From contig NZ_LMLW01000013.1 of assembly GCF_001422045.1 (NCBI RefSeq), forward strand, positions 1 to 64,000: a DNA stretch of 64,000 bases. Reading direction: 5' to 3'. Below are positions 26,694 to 36,166 of the stretch, one piece after another (position 1 is the first letter of the stretch; every line of letters starts with the position of its first letter). Source of the stretch: Sphingomonas sp. Leaf242. GTDB lineage: Bacteria; Pseudomonadota; Alphaproteobacteria; Sphingomonadales; Sphingomonadaceae. Below the pieces are notes generated by a model. That model was not told the DNA's origin, did no database searches, and saw only the letters and a program-made list of their open reading frames with translations. The position numbers were made by a program, and so were the translations under genes.

Positions 26694-26818
26694 CCGCCCG
26701 CCATGCCGCCCCCGCCCCACCGAATCAAGCCGCCATCGTCGCGAACCGGGTGGGGCTTGCGCATGCCCGCAATCGGCGTAAAGCGCGCCGTCCCCTCAGG
26801 AGGAGCGCTGTTCGCGCC

Positions 26819-28825
26819 ATGACGTCCGTAGCCGGAACACCGCAAACTGCCGTCGTGACCGAACCGACCGCCGATAGTTCGGCGGGGCAGGCGTGCGCGC
26901 CGTCGGATTTGTCCGCAGCGCATCTCCACCCGCATCCGGCGCTCGCCGCGCTGACCGTCGGCGCGATTGGCGTGGTGTTCGGCGATATCGGCACCAGCCC
27001 GCTCTATGCGTTTCGCGAGGCGCTCGGTCAGACGTCGGCGGGCGGCATCGATCCTACCGAGATCCTCGGCGTGCTGAGCCTCGCGCTCTGGTCGCTGTTC
27101 CTCGTCGTCACGGTCAAATACGTCATCTTCCTGATGCGCGCCGACAACCAGGGCGAGGGCGGCGTGCTGGCGCTCGCGGCACTTGCCCGTCGTGCGCTCG
27201 GCGTGCGGTCGCGGATCGCGATCGTGCTCGGCGCGGCGGGCGCGTCGTTGTTCTACGGCGATGCGATCATCACGCCCGCCTTGTCGGTGCTGTCGGCTAT
27301 GGAAGGCCTGCGGACGATCCCGAGCGCCGCGCACATCTTCAACGAAGGCGTCGTCCGCGCGCTGACGATCGGCATCCTGATCGCGCTGTTCCTGATCCAG
27401 TCGCGCGGGACGGCACAGGTGTCGAAGCTGTTCGGCCCGGTCTGCATTCTCTGGTTCGTGGCGATCGGCGCGCTCGGCATCTGGCACATCGCCGACGAGC
27501 CCTCGATCGTCCGCGTGTTCCTGCCGACCTACGGCGTCTCGTTCCTCGCGACGCACGGCGTCACCGGGCTGTTCGTGCTCGGCGCGGTGTTCCTGACCGT
27601 CACCGGCGCCGAAGCGCTGACCGCCGACATGGGCCATTTCGGCAGGCTGCCGATTCGAATCGGCTGGTTCTTCCTCGTCTTTCCGGCGCTCGCGCTCAAC
27701 TATCTGGGGCAGGGCGCGTTCGCGCTCGCCAAGCTCGAAGAGGCGGCGGCGCGCGGTGTTCCGTTCGTCAATCAGGACTGGTTCTTCCTGATGGCGCCCG
27801 AATTGCTGCGCGCGCCACTCATCATCCTCGCCGGCTTCGCGACCGTGATCGCCAGCCAGGCGGTGATCACCGGCGCGTTCTCGCTGACGCAGCAGGCGAT
27901 CCAGCTCGGCCTGCTGCCGCGGCTGCGCATCCGTCAGACGTCGGCGGTGTTCGCGGGCCAGATCTACCTGCCCGCGATCAACTGGCTGTTGCTGATCGGC
28001 GTGCTGGTGCTGGTGATCCAGTTCAAGACGTCGTCGGCGATGGCCGCCGCGTACGGCATCGCGGTGACCGGCACGATGGTCGTCACGACCTTGCTTGCGT
28101 ACATCGTCGTCCGCCACCGTTGGAACTGGTCGCGCCCGCTCGCATTGACGGCGATCCTGCCGTTCCTGACGCTCGACCTGATCTTCTTCGGCGCCAACAT
28201 CCTGCGTGTGATCGAGGGCGGCTGGGTGCCACTCGTCATCGCCGCCGCGATCGGGCTGATCATCTTCACCTGGGTGCGCGGCAAGAAGATCGTTAGCGCG
28301 TTCGAGAAACGCCAGAGCATCCCGCTCAGCGATCTCGCCTCGGCGTTGGAAAAGCGTCCGCCCGAACGTGTGTCGGGGACAGCGGTGTTCCTGACCGGCA
28401 ACCCGCACGCGACGCCGGGTGCGCTGCTGCACAATCTCAAGCACAACAAGGTGCTCCACGAGCGCAACCTGATCGTCAGCATCCGCACCGCCGACCGGCC
28501 GTTCGTCGACGAAGCGTCGCGCGCGAAGGTGGAACGCGTCGACGAGAATTTCTCGATCGTCGTGCTGACCTACGGCTTCATGGAGTCGCCCGATGTGCCG
28601 CGCGACCTGGGGATCGGGACCAAGACCGAACAGCTCGGACTGGACCCGATGCGAACCTCGTTCTTCATCGGCCGCAACACGCTGAAGCCCGATGCGGAAA
28701 AGGGCATGCCGCCGTGGCAGGACCGGATCTTCATGTTCCTACAACGCAACGCGAGCGACCCCACCGACTTCCTGAAGATCCCGCCGGGCAAGGTGCTCGA
28801 GCTAGGCGAACAGGTCACCGTCTAA
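26819..28825 (+). CDS. kup: KUP/Trk-type potassium transporter
   Basis: This 668-residue protein has 12 or so membrane helices and a cytoplasmic C-terminal domain. The signature is GVVFGDIGTSPLYAFREAL (about 53-71), with FYGDAIITPALSVLSAMEG, TEALTADMGHFG and GYxxSPxx-like segments. KUP imports K+ with protons. The ATG at 26819 follows AGGAGGAGCG. The N-terminus of about 50 residues before the first helix is longer than usual and low in complexity. It sits divergent from pdeM. Confidence 0.95.
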   Translation: MTSVAGTPQTAVVTEPTADSSAGQACAPSDLSAAHLHPHPALAALTVGAIGVVFGDIGTSPLYAFREALGQTSAGGIDPTEILGVLSLALWSLFLVVTVKYVIFLMRADNQGEGGVLALAALARRALGVRSRIAIVLGAAGASLFYGDAIITPALSVLSAMEGLRTIPSAAHIFNEGVVRALTIGILIALFLIQSRGTAQVSKLFGPVCILWFVAIGALGIWHIADEPSIVRVFLPTYGVSFLATHGVTGLFVLGAVFLTVTGAEALTADMGHFGRLPIRIGWFFLVFPALALNYLGQGAFALAKLEEAAARGVPFVNQDWFFLMAPELLRAPLIILAGFATVIASQAVITGAFSLTQQAIQLGLLPRLRIRQTSAVFAGQIYLPAINWLLLIGVLVLVIQFKTSSAMAAAYGIAVTGTMVVTTLLAYIVVRHRWNWSRPLALTAILPFLTLDLIFFGANILRVIEGGWVPLVIAAAIGLIIFTWVRGKKIVSAFEKRQSIPLSDLASALEKRPPERVSGTAVFLTGNPHATPGALLHNLKHNKVLHERNLIVSIRTADRPFVDEASRAKVERVDENFSIVVLTYGFMESPDVPRDLGIGTKTEQLGLDPMRTSFFIGRNTLKPDAEKGMPPWQDRIFMFLQRNASDPTDFLKIPPGKVLELGEQVTV

Positions 28826-28865
28826 GCCCAGAGTGGGGCGGACGGTTTCAAGAAGGGAAGCGCAT

Positions 28866-29014
28866 GCTCCCTCGCCCCTCCGGGGAGAGGGAAGGGGCCC
28901 GCGGCGCTTGCCGTGGGAAGGGAGAGGGGCGTTGTAGGCCACCGTCTCGAGCCTCACGCCCCTCTCCCTTCCGTCGCCTGCGGCTCCTCCCTCCCTCTCC
29001 CCGGAGGGGAGAGG
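28866..29014. repeat. family E: paired CCCTCTCCCC palindromes
   Basis: CTCGCCCCTCCGGGGAGAGG is matched by CTCTCCCCGGAGGGGAGAGG at the far end, about 110 bases apart. The middle holds CGTGGGAAGGGAGAGGGGCG and its partial inverse. It lies between convergent kup and M20 genes. I see no gene in 28826-29024. Confidence 0.8.
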
Positions 29015-29024
29015 GACTTGGGCA

Positions 29025-30434
29025 TCACCCCGCAAACGCCTTCACCAGGTCGAAGAGGTAGTCGCGGCCGTCATACAATGACGCCACCCGGATCCGCTCG
29101 TTGAGGCCATGAATGCCCCCCATGTCCTTGTCGATGAACACGCCCGGCGCGCCGTAGACCGGGATCCCGATCGCCTCGAAGAAAATGCCGTCCGTCGCCC
29201 CGGTCGACATCAGCGGCAGGATCGGCAGGCCGGGGAAGTGCTTCGCCGCGACCTTCGTCACCGGGCCCATGATTTTCGGATCGAGCGTCGGCGGAATCGC
29301 GGTCGGGCGCACCGGCTGGTTCGCCGTCACCGTTACCTTTGCTCCCGCAAGTTCCTTCAACTTGGCGAGCGTGCCCTCCACCGTCTCCCCTGGAAATATC
29401 CGGCAGTTGATGTTGGCCGTCGCCCGCTGCGGCAACGCGTTCTCCGCGTGACCCGCATTCAGCAACGTCGCCACGCACGTCGTGCGCAACGTGGAGTGCA
29501 TCGCCTTGTCGCGGCTGACGATCGCATCCGCCGTCTTGTCCTCGGGGTTCGCGAGCAGCTTCGTGATCGCATCCCCCATCTCGCCCGGCATCGCCTTCGC
29601 ACTCGCCGCGAAGAACGCCTTGGTCGTGTCGGTGAACTTTACCGGGAACTCGTAGCCCTGGACTGCCTTCACCGCGTCGGCGAGCTCGTAGATCGCGTTC
29701 TCGGGGATTGGCTGCGAGCTGTGCCCGCCTGGGTTGGTCGCGAGAAACGTGTAGTTCTGCGCGGCCTTCTCGCCGACCTGGATCGCCAGCAGCTGGCGCT
29801 TGCCGTTGTCGTCGATCCGCCCGCCGCCGCCCTCGTTCAGCGCGAACTCCGCCGCAATCAGGTCGGGCTTCGACTTCGCCAGATACTGCGCGCCATTCCA
29901 CGCGAAGGTCGTCTCCTCGCCGCAGGTCAGCGCAAGCTTGATCGTCCGTTTCGGCTTGTACCCGCTCGTCTTGAAGCGGATCATCGCGTCGGACCAGATC
30001 GCCGCCTGAGCCTTGTCGTCGACGGTACCGCGCGCGTAATAATAGCCGCCTTCCTCGATCAGCTTGAACGGATCGCGCACCCAATCCTCGCGCTTGGCCT
30101 CGACCACGTCGAGATGGGCGAGCAGCAGCATCGGCTTGATCGACGCGTCCGACCCCTTCAGCACCGCGACCAGCCCGCCGTCCTTCGGGTGCTCGGGCAC
30201 CGAGAAATAGGTGATGTCGGCATCGGCATAGCCCGCCGTCTTCAGTCGCGCGCCGATCTGCGCCGCGGCCTGCGTGCAGCTGCCGGACGACAGCGTCGTG
30301 TTGGTCTCGACCAGTTCCTTGTAGAGCCCGAGGAACGCCTTCTGGTCAGGGCGCGACTGCGCCTGTGCCCCAACCGCCGTCGTCACGGGTGTGGTCAGAA
30401 TCGCCGCCGTGAGTAGCCAACCAGTCGCGCGCAT
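29025..30434 (-). CDS. exported M20/M25/M40 family metallopeptidase
   Basis: This 469-residue protein has a signal peptide (residues 1-25, ending VGAQAQ) and the M20 metal-site motifs: LLLAHLDVVEA (His and Asp), ARGTVDDKAQ (bridging Asp), ALTCGEETTF (catalytic and metal Glu) and a dimerisation domain insertion about 205-330. M20 enzymes are dipeptidases or amidohydrolases, and this one would act in the periplasm. The ATG at 30434 follows AAGGGG by 6 bases. The retropepsin-like gene lies 59 bases upstream on the same strand, and a shared transcript is possible. Confidence 0.88.
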   Translation of the reverse strand: MRATGWLLTAAILTTPVTTAVGAQAQSRPDQKAFLGLYKELVETNTTLSSGSCTQAAAQIGARLKTAGYADADITYFSVPEHPKDGGLVAVLKGSDASIKPMLLLAHLDVVEAKREDWVRDPFKLIEEGGYYYARGTVDDKAQAAIWSDAMIRFKTSGYKPKRTIKLALTCGEETTFAWNGAQYLAKSKPDLIAAEFALNEGGGGRIDDNGKRQLLAIQVGEKAAQNYTFLATNPGGHSSQPIPENAIYELADAVKAVQGYEFPVKFTDTTKAFFAASAKAMPGEMGDAITKLLANPEDKTADAIVSRDKAMHSTLRTTCVATLLNAGHAENALPQRATANINCRIFPGETVEGTLAKLKELAGAKVTVTANQPVRPTAIPPTLDPKIMGPVTKVAAKHFPGLPILPLMSTGATDGIFFEAIGIPVYGAPGVFIDKDMGGIHGLNERIRVASLYDGRDYLFDLVKAFAG

Positions 30435-30493
30435 CGTCGTCCCCTTGTTCGTTTCTGTGGGGAGAGTTGCAGCGAACGCGCGGTTACGCAACC

Positions 30494-31477
30494 TCAGCGC
30501 CGCGGCTCGCCGCCACGACGCGTTCCGCGAGGCAATGCCAGCCTGACTTCACGGTTGGCGAAATCGATGTCGACGCGGCGAAACAACTGCAGCACATCCA
30601 TCCCGAGCAGCATCGCGGGACGCTCGGACAATCCGAACTGCCGGAACGGCGGCGCATCGATCGCAGTGAATGCGACGGGCACGTCGCCGAGCGAAAGGCT
30701 GCCGATCGTGACGCGGTCAATCGTCGTGTAATCCGCGACCACCGTTTCGCCGGTGACGCCGGTCAGCGACACCGACTGCGACGGCCCAGCGCGGCCCAGT
30801 CCCTTGCGCGTCACCTTCCGGCGGAGCGCGCCATTGGCCATGCTCACGGACGTGCCGGTATCGAGGATCACGCGGATGCGGATGCCGTTGCAATAGGCGT
30901 CGGTGACGACGAGCTGTCCGAACAGGCTGCGCGCTTTGATCACGATCTCGTCGGGACCTGCGCGTTCGCGATTCTGGCGTTTGCGCGAGGGGGTAACGGT
31001 CATCGTCTTCGTGTCGAAGTCGATCGTCACCGCATGATCTTGCAACGTGTCGATCCCGAGCAGCCCGCGCGCACCGAGATTGATCGCGCTGATCGCCGGG
31101 GCCTCGATCGCGGCGCTGCCGATCACGCTCACCTTGAGCGAGGGGATGATGACCGTGCCAATGCTGTCCGAACCGGTCATGCCGGTGACGCGGACGGTCC
31201 GGCCTGGGGCAAGGCCGAGCGTGGCGGCGAGTTCGCGGGCGATGACGGTACGCTGCGCACCGGTATCGACGACGAAGGGAAAAGGGCCGGCGCCGGCGAT
31301 CGTTACCGGCACCGTCATGCGGGTTTCGTCGTCGCCGAACAGGAGCGTGGCGGGGTCGGGCTCTGCTGCGGATGCTGCATTTGTCTGGGGTGCAGCATTT
31401 GTGCGCGGGAACGCTGCGTCCTGGGCGCTGGCCTGGGCGGCGATGGCTAGCAGTAGAGGGGCTAGCCACCTGTGCAT
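30494..31477 (-). CDS. exported aspartyl protease with two retropepsin-like DTG motifs
   Basis: This 327-residue protein has a signal peptide (residues 1-19) and two copies of the aspartyl-protease loop: VVDTGAQRT at D71 and ILDTGTSVS at D206. Each half also shows a GIDTLQ / GMDVLQ hydrophobic-glycine motif. A single chain with two DTG halves would resemble a pseudo-dimer of the retropepsin-type, as in pepsins, and could be active as a monomer. The ATG at 31477 starts directly with the signal sequence. The substrate is unknown. Confidence 0.8.
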   Translation of the reverse strand: MHRWLAPLLLAIAAQASAQDAAFPRTNAAPQTNAASAAEPDPATLLFGDDETRMTVPVTIAGAGPFPFVVDTGAQRTVIARELAATLGLAPGRTVRVTGMTGSDSIGTVIIPSLKVSVIGSAAIEAPAISAINLGARGLLGIDTLQDHAVTIDFDTKTMTVTPSRKRQNRERAGPDEIVIKARSLFGQLVVTDAYCNGIRIRVILDTGTSVSMANGALRRKVTRKGLGRAGPSQSVSLTGVTGETVVADYTTIDRVTIGSLSLGDVPVAFTAIDAPPFRQFGLSERPAMLLGMDVLQLFRRVDIDFANREVRLALPRGTRRGGEPRR

Positions 31478-31548
31478 GCTGCAAATGCTGCGCCTGAATT
31501 CACGCGCGTGCAACTACCGTTGTTAAGGACGAACGTCCCTCCCAAACG

Positions 31549-31654
31549 CTACCACCCCGGCGGAGGCCGGGGCCCAATTGGGGGCGGTTGCTAATGGAGG
31601 GCAGCGCTCCGTTACGGCCACCTTTCCAATTGGGCCCCGGCCTTCGCCGGGGTG
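31549..31654. repeat. family A palindromic element, copy 4
   Basis: The core on the plus strand reads CTCCGTTACGGCC, so it is in the sense of the minus-strand helicase gene, whose stop lies 29 bases away. The retropepsin-like gene's start lies about 70 bases beyond it. Confidence 0.92.
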
Positions 31655-31683
31655 GTGTTTTCAACGTGGGCAGCCGTAGCCGC

Positions 31684-34116
31684 TCAATCCGGCCGCATCG
31701 CATCCGCTATCATCGCCTCCGCCTCGATCAGCAGCGCGTCGTCCGAGCTGTTCGTCGAGATCTTCTCGCGCCCGATCAGCGTCAGCACGGGCACCGCAAG
31801 CGGCGTTACCCGCTCCAGATCGACGTGCACCATCGTCGCCGCCGCGCGGTCGAGCAACGACGCCAGCCGTCCGACATCGGTCATCCGTGCCCGCGCGTCC
31901 GCCCACGCCGCCTCCAGCAACAGATGCGTCGGCTCGTACTTGCGCAGCACGTCGTAGATCAGGTCGGTCGAGAACGTCACTTGTTTGCCGGTCTTGCGCT
32001 TGCCCGGATGCTGGCGCTCGACCAGCCCGCCGATCACCGCCACCTCGCGGAAGGCGCGCTTCAACAGATGCGATTGCTGCACCCATTCGACGAACTCATG
32101 CTCGAGGATATCAGCCGAGAACAGCGACGCCGGATCGACGATCTTCTCCAGCCCGTACACCGCCAGCGCATAATCATTGGCGACGAAGCCAAGCGGTTTC
32201 AGCCCCTGCGTCTCCATCCGCCGCGTGATCAGCATGCCGAGCGACTGGTGCGCGTTCCACCCCTCGAAACTGTACGCGACCATGTAGTGCCGCCCCTCGC
32301 GCGGGAACGTCTCGACCAACAGCTGGCCGGGCTCGGGCATGACCGATCGATACGCCTGCATCTCCAGCCATTCGCGGACGTCGTCGGGGAAGCGCGCCCA
32401 GTCGCCGGGATGCGCGAGGAACCCACGGACGCGGTCGGCAAGGTTGGTCGACAGCGGCATCCGGCTGCCGCCATAGGTCGGAATCCGCGCAGGCTTCGAC
32501 GTCGCGCGCACGACCAGATCCTCAAGGTCGATCTTCATCACCTCAAGGCTCAACCCCGCGAAGAAGAACGTGTCGCCGTGGCTCAACTGCGCCGCGAACG
32601 CCTCCTCGACGCGGCCGAGCACACGACCGTTGCCGAACCGCACGTTGAGCATCGTCGCTTCGACGATGATGCCTGCGTTCAGCCGATGCTGGCCGATGAA
32701 TTTGGGATGGCTGACGCGCCACGTCCCGTCCGCGTCCTTGGTCAGCCGCTTGAACCGGTCATACGCCTTCAGCGAATAGCCGCCGTCGCTGATGAAGTGC
32801 AGCACGCGCTCGAACGTCTCGGTCGGCAGCGCGGAATAGGGGAGGGCGGAGCGGATCTCGTCGAGCAACGCAGCTTCGTGGAACGGGGCCGAGCATGCGC
32901 ACGCCATCACGTGTTGCGCCAGCACGTCGAGCGCACCGACGCGGAAGATATCCGCATCGAGTTCGCCCGCCTCGACCGCGTCGAGCGCCGCGCGCGCCTC
33001 GAGATATTCGAACCGGTTGCCCGGCACGACGATCGCCTGCGACGATTCGTCGAGCCGGTGGTTGGCGCGACCGATCCGCTGCAACAGCCGCGACGATCCC
33101 TTGGGCGCCCCCATCTGGATCACGCAATCGACGTTGCCCCAGTCGACGCCCAGATCAAGGCTCGACGTCGCGACCAGCGCACGCAGTTTCCCCTCGGCCA
33201 TCGCGTTCTCGACTTTTCGGCGCGCTTCCTTGGCGAGGCTGCCGTGGTGGACGCCGATCGGGAGATTGCCCGAGTTTACTTTCCACAGATCCTGGAAGAT
33301 CAGTTCCGCCAAGCTTCGCGTGTTGCAGAACACGATCGAGGTCTCGTGCGCCTCGATCTCGGCCATCACCTGCGCGGCGGCATAGCGGCCCGAATGCCCC
33401 GACCATGGCACGCGGCCCTCGGGCAGCAGGATCGCGATGTTGGGATCGGCGCCGGGCTCGCCGCGGACCATCGCGACCTGGTCGATGTCGCCATCGGGCG
33501 CGAGCCACGCGCGATAGCCGTCAGCATCCGCGACCGTCGCCGACAGCGCGACGCGGCGCATCCCCGGCGAAATCTTCTGGAGCCGCGCCATGCACAGCGA
33601 GAGCAGGTCGCCGCGCTTGCCGGTCGCAAACGCGTGAACCTCGTCCACGACGATCGTCCGGAGGTTCTCGAACATCGTGATGCTGTCCGGATAGCTCAGC
33701 AGAAGCGACAGCGACTCAGGAGTCGTCAGCAGGATCTGCGGCGGCTTGATCCGTTGCCGTGCCTTCCGGTCGGAGGGCGTGTCGCCAGTCCGCGTCTCGA
33801 CGCGTATATCGACGCCCATCTCGTCGATCGGCGTCAGCAGGTTGCGCTGCACGTCGACCGCGAGCGCTTTAAGCGGCGAAACGTAGAGCGTGTGGAGACC
33901 GCTCGTCGGCGCCTCGATCAGCTCGGCAAGCGTCGGAAGGAACCCGGCAAGCGTCTTCCCCGCCCCGGTCGCCGCCACCAGCAGCGCATGATGCCCAGCA
34001 CGGCCTTCCGCCAGCATCTCGAGCTGATGCCGCCGCGGCCGCCAACCCCTCGCGACAAACCAGTTTTCCAAGGGGGAGGGAAGGTCGCTCACGGCCTGTT
34101 CACGCATTAGCGTCAT
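31684..34116 (-). CDS. ligase-associated DNA damage response DEXH-box helicase (Lhr-like)
   Basis: This protein is about 810 residues long. Walker A is AATGAGKT (about 48-55), DEVH is at about 158-161, LSAT follows at motif III and motifs V/VI are VATSSLDLGVDWGNVDCVIQMG and LLQRIGRANHR. The winged-helix and Lhr-core C-terminal domains follow. These features match the Lhr-Core 3'-5' helicase of the ligase-associated DNA damage set, shorter than full Lhr proteins. The start is taken at the ATG at 34116; the ATG at 34107 is equally likely, because neither has a clear ribosome binding site. A repeat element follows its stop. Confidence 0.92.
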   Translation of the reverse strand: MTLMREQAVSDLPSPLENWFVARGWRPRRHQLEMLAEGRAGHHALLVAATGAGKTLAGFLPTLAELIEAPTSGLHTLYVSPLKALAVDVQRNLLTPIDEMGVDIRVETRTGDTPSDRKARQRIKPPQILLTTPESLSLLLSYPDSITMFENLRTIVVDEVHAFATGKRGDLLSLCMARLQKISPGMRRVALSATVADADGYRAWLAPDGDIDQVAMVRGEPGADPNIAILLPEGRVPWSGHSGRYAAAQVMAEIEAHETSIVFCNTRSLAELIFQDLWKVNSGNLPIGVHHGSLAKEARRKVENAMAEGKLRALVATSSLDLGVDWGNVDCVIQMGAPKGSSRLLQRIGRANHRLDESSQAIVVPGNRFEYLEARAALDAVEAGELDADIFRVGALDVLAQHVMACACSAPFHEAALLDEIRSALPYSALPTETFERVLHFISDGGYSLKAYDRFKRLTKDADGTWRVSHPKFIGQHRLNAGIIVEATMLNVRFGNGRVLGRVEEAFAAQLSHGDTFFFAGLSLEVMKIDLEDLVVRATSKPARIPTYGGSRMPLSTNLADRVRGFLAHPGDWARFPDDVREWLEMQAYRSVMPEPGQLLVETFPREGRHYMVAYSFEGWNAHQSLGMLITRRMETQGLKPLGFVANDYALAVYGLEKIVDPASLFSADILEHEFVEWVQQSHLLKRAFREVAVIGGLVERQHPGKRKTGKQVTFSTDLIYDVLRKYEPTHLLLEAAWADARARMTDVGRLASLLDRAAATMVHVDLERVTPLAVPVLTLIGREKISTNSSDDALLIEAEAMIADAMRPD

Positions 34117-34199
34117 ATGGGGGCGTCGCGCCGCACCGCTATGGACCGCGTGCGCGATGGCCGCCATTTCGGCCAAAGCTCTGTTGTGAAAGACGATCG

Positions 34200-34805
34200 G
34201 TGTCGCTTCTTCGTTATCTTCTGCCCCTGCCGTTGCTCGCACTTCTGCCGTTCGCCAATGCCACCGCCGCCGACAAGTCGTTCGTCGGGGGCGGCGGCAT
34301 CGTCCGATTGTCCTACGCCTCCAGCCTGACGCCGACGCGCAATTTCGCCGGCCGCGCGCTTATGAATCGTGGCTGGCGGCAGATGTGGGACGGCGCGCCG
34401 GTCGGTCGCGGCGTCGGCATCGTCCGTTTCTGGGAGGTCGCCCGGCCGACCAACGGCCAGGGGCAAGTAACCGAGCTGATCCAGGTCGGCTTCAGTCGGA
34501 GCGCCGACGTGGTGGCGACGTGCGGCACCGCGGGACTGGTCTCGGGGAGCGCCAGGCGCCTGTCGAACCGGATGCTCGGCGGCCACCGCTGGACAGTCTA
34601 CACCAATGGCGACGCGGGGATGAGCCAGCAGGTGAACGCGACCAACTTCCGCAGCGTCATCAACGGCGCCTGCTACGCGATCGACCGCGTGACGTACGCG
34701 GTGAAGGCGGCAGCGCCGGCCAGCCGCAACGCGCCGACCCAGGCCGTCGCGGCGGCGCGGATGAATGCGATCCTGGCGACGATCAAGGTCGGCGGGCGGC
34801 GGTAG
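34200..34805 (+). CDS. secreted hypothetical protein (201 aa)
   Basis: The start is a GTG at 34200. Residues 1-24 form a signal peptide (LLRYLLPLPLLALLPFANATAA). The mature part has a GGGGIVRLSYASS segment, WRQMWDG, FWEVARPTNGQGQVTELIQVGFS, and two cysteines. I do not recognise a family. It lies between the divergent helicase and exonuclease genes, and no functional link with them is visible. Coding bias and the signal peptide support a real gene. Confidence 0.65.
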   Translation: MSLLRYLLPLPLLALLPFANATAADKSFVGGGGIVRLSYASSLTPTRNFAGRALMNRGWRQMWDGAPVGRGVGIVRFWEVARPTNGQGQVTELIQVGFSRSADVVATCGTAGLVSGSARRLSNRMLGGHRWTVYTNGDAGMSQQVNATNFRSVINGACYAIDRVTYAVKAAAPASRNAPTQAVAAARMNAILATIKVGGRR

Positions 34806-34987
34806 ACTCGCTCTTTCGATCCTCCCCCGGGAGGGGGCGGTGGCTGGCTTGCCAGACGGAGGGGGGGGCAAGCGAAATCTCCGACCCCGTGTCCTCTCCC
34901 TTCGTCACTTTCGATGCCACCTCACCCTGACGGGGAGGATCGTTCGGCGTCGCGGTCTTTAGCCGAAAGTCCGACCCAGCCTTCACT

Positions 34988-35082
34988 CCGTCATTCCCGC
35001 GGAGGCGGGAATCCATAATGGCTCGCCGATCGGAAAGATCGCAACGGCAAGCGTTTGGATCCCCGCCTGCGCGGGGATGACG
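34988..35082. repeat. family C palindrome pair
   Basis: CCGTCATTCCCGCGGAGGCGGG and CCCCGCCTGCGCGGGGATGACGG form two hairpins inside an outer inverted repeat. They lie in the 362-base gap (34806-35167) before the exonuclease gene; the first part, 34815-34945, has a looser CTCCCCCGGGAGGGGG hairpin and no gene. Confidence 0.85.
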
Positions 35083-35167
35083 GCTGGGGAGGTGCGGCAA
35101 ATTGAGGCCGTTCGGCGGCCGTACGCTATCAACGGCACCGCATCCCAGCGTCACGCGTTATCTGATC

Positions 35168-36166
35168 ATGGCAAAACTCGGCGACTGGCTCGAACCGCAT
35201 CCGCACGGCATCCTCGTCAAGCCGATCGCCGCGTGGATCGACCCCTCGATCCCGACCGCCAAGGCGCTCGTCACGCACGGCCACGCCGATCACGCACGTG
35301 GTGGCCACGAGGCGGTCTGGGCTACGCCCGAGACGCTCGCGATCATGGACGCGCGCTACGGTCCGCAATCCGGCAACCCGGTCGCGTATGGCGAAACGAT
35401 TCGGATGGGAGAGGTCGATATCGGCTTCGTCCCCGCCGGCCATGTCCTCGGCTCCGCGCAGATCGTGCTCGACTATCGCGGCGAGCGGATCGTCGTCTCG
35501 GGCGACTACAAGCGCCGCGCGGACCCGACCTGCACGCCGTTCGAGCCGGTCAAATGCGACGTCTTCATCACCGAAGCCACCTTCGGCCTGCCGGTGTTCC
35601 GCCACCCCGACACCGGCGACGAGATCGACAAGCTGATCGCCGCGCTGCACGCCAACCCGGATCGCTGCGTCGTCGTCGGCGCCTATGCACTCGGCAAGGC
35701 GCAACGCGTGATCGCCGAACTGCGTGAGCGCGGTCACGAGGCACCGATCTACATCCACGGCGCGCTGCAACGCCTGTGCGAGCTGTATGCGGAACACGGC
35801 GTCAGGCTCGGCGAACTGCTCCCGGTGGCAGACGCTAAGAAGGCGGACATGGCCGGGCATGTCGTGATGTGTCCACCGGGCGCGCTCAACGATCGCTGGT
35901 CGCGGCGGCTGCCCGACCCGATCACCGCGATGGCGAGCGGCTGGATGCGCGTGCGCGGCCGCGCACGTCAGAAGAACGTCGAACTCCCGCTGATCCTCAG
36001 CGATCACGCCGATTGGGACGAACTGATCGCGACACTGACCGAGATCGCGCCGCGGGAAGTCTGGGTCACGCACGGCCGCGAAGACGCGCTGGTCCATTGG
36101 TGCATGACTCGCCAGATCAAGGCGCGCGCGTTGGCATTGGTCGGGTTCGAGGACGAGGACGATTGA
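35168..36166 (+). CDS. ligase-associated DNA damage response exonuclease (MBL fold)
   Basis: This 332-residue protein has the metallo-beta-lactamase metal site THGHADHARGG (H37, H39, D41, H42), then AGHVLGSAQIVLDYRGERIVVSGDY with the bridging Asp and a beta-CASP region. It ends with LSDHADWDELIATL and EVWVTHGRED. This arrangement matches the Mn-dependent exonuclease encoded in the Lhr-PdeM-ligase gene cluster. The ATG is at 35168. Its TGA (36164-36166) is the first three bases of the terminal repeat of the following 304-bp element. Confidence 0.9.
   Translation: MAKLGDWLEPHPHGILVKPIAAWIDPSIPTAKALVTHGHADHARGGHEAVWATPETLAIMDARYGPQSGNPVAYGETIRMGEVDIGFVPAGHVLGSAQIVLDYRGERIVVSGDYKRRADPTCTPFEPVKCDVFITEATFGLPVFRHPDTGDEIDKLIAALHANPDRCVVVGAYALGKAQRVIAELRERGHEAPIYIHGALQRLCELYAEHGVRLGELLPVADAKKADMAGHVVMCPPGALNDRWSRRLPDPITAMASGWMRVRGRARQKNVELPLILSDHADWDELIATLTEIAPREVWVTHGREDALVHWCMTRQIKARALALVGFEDEDD

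Noticed and set aside
26498..28459. Minus-strand open frame (653 codons) opposite kup
   Set aside because: It is Arg/Asp/Glu/His-rich, has no domain, and mirrors the kup codons.
31588..34110. Plus-strand open frame (840 codons) opposite the Lhr-like helicase
   Set aside because: It is an antisense shadow with biased composition, while the minus strand encodes all helicase motifs in order.
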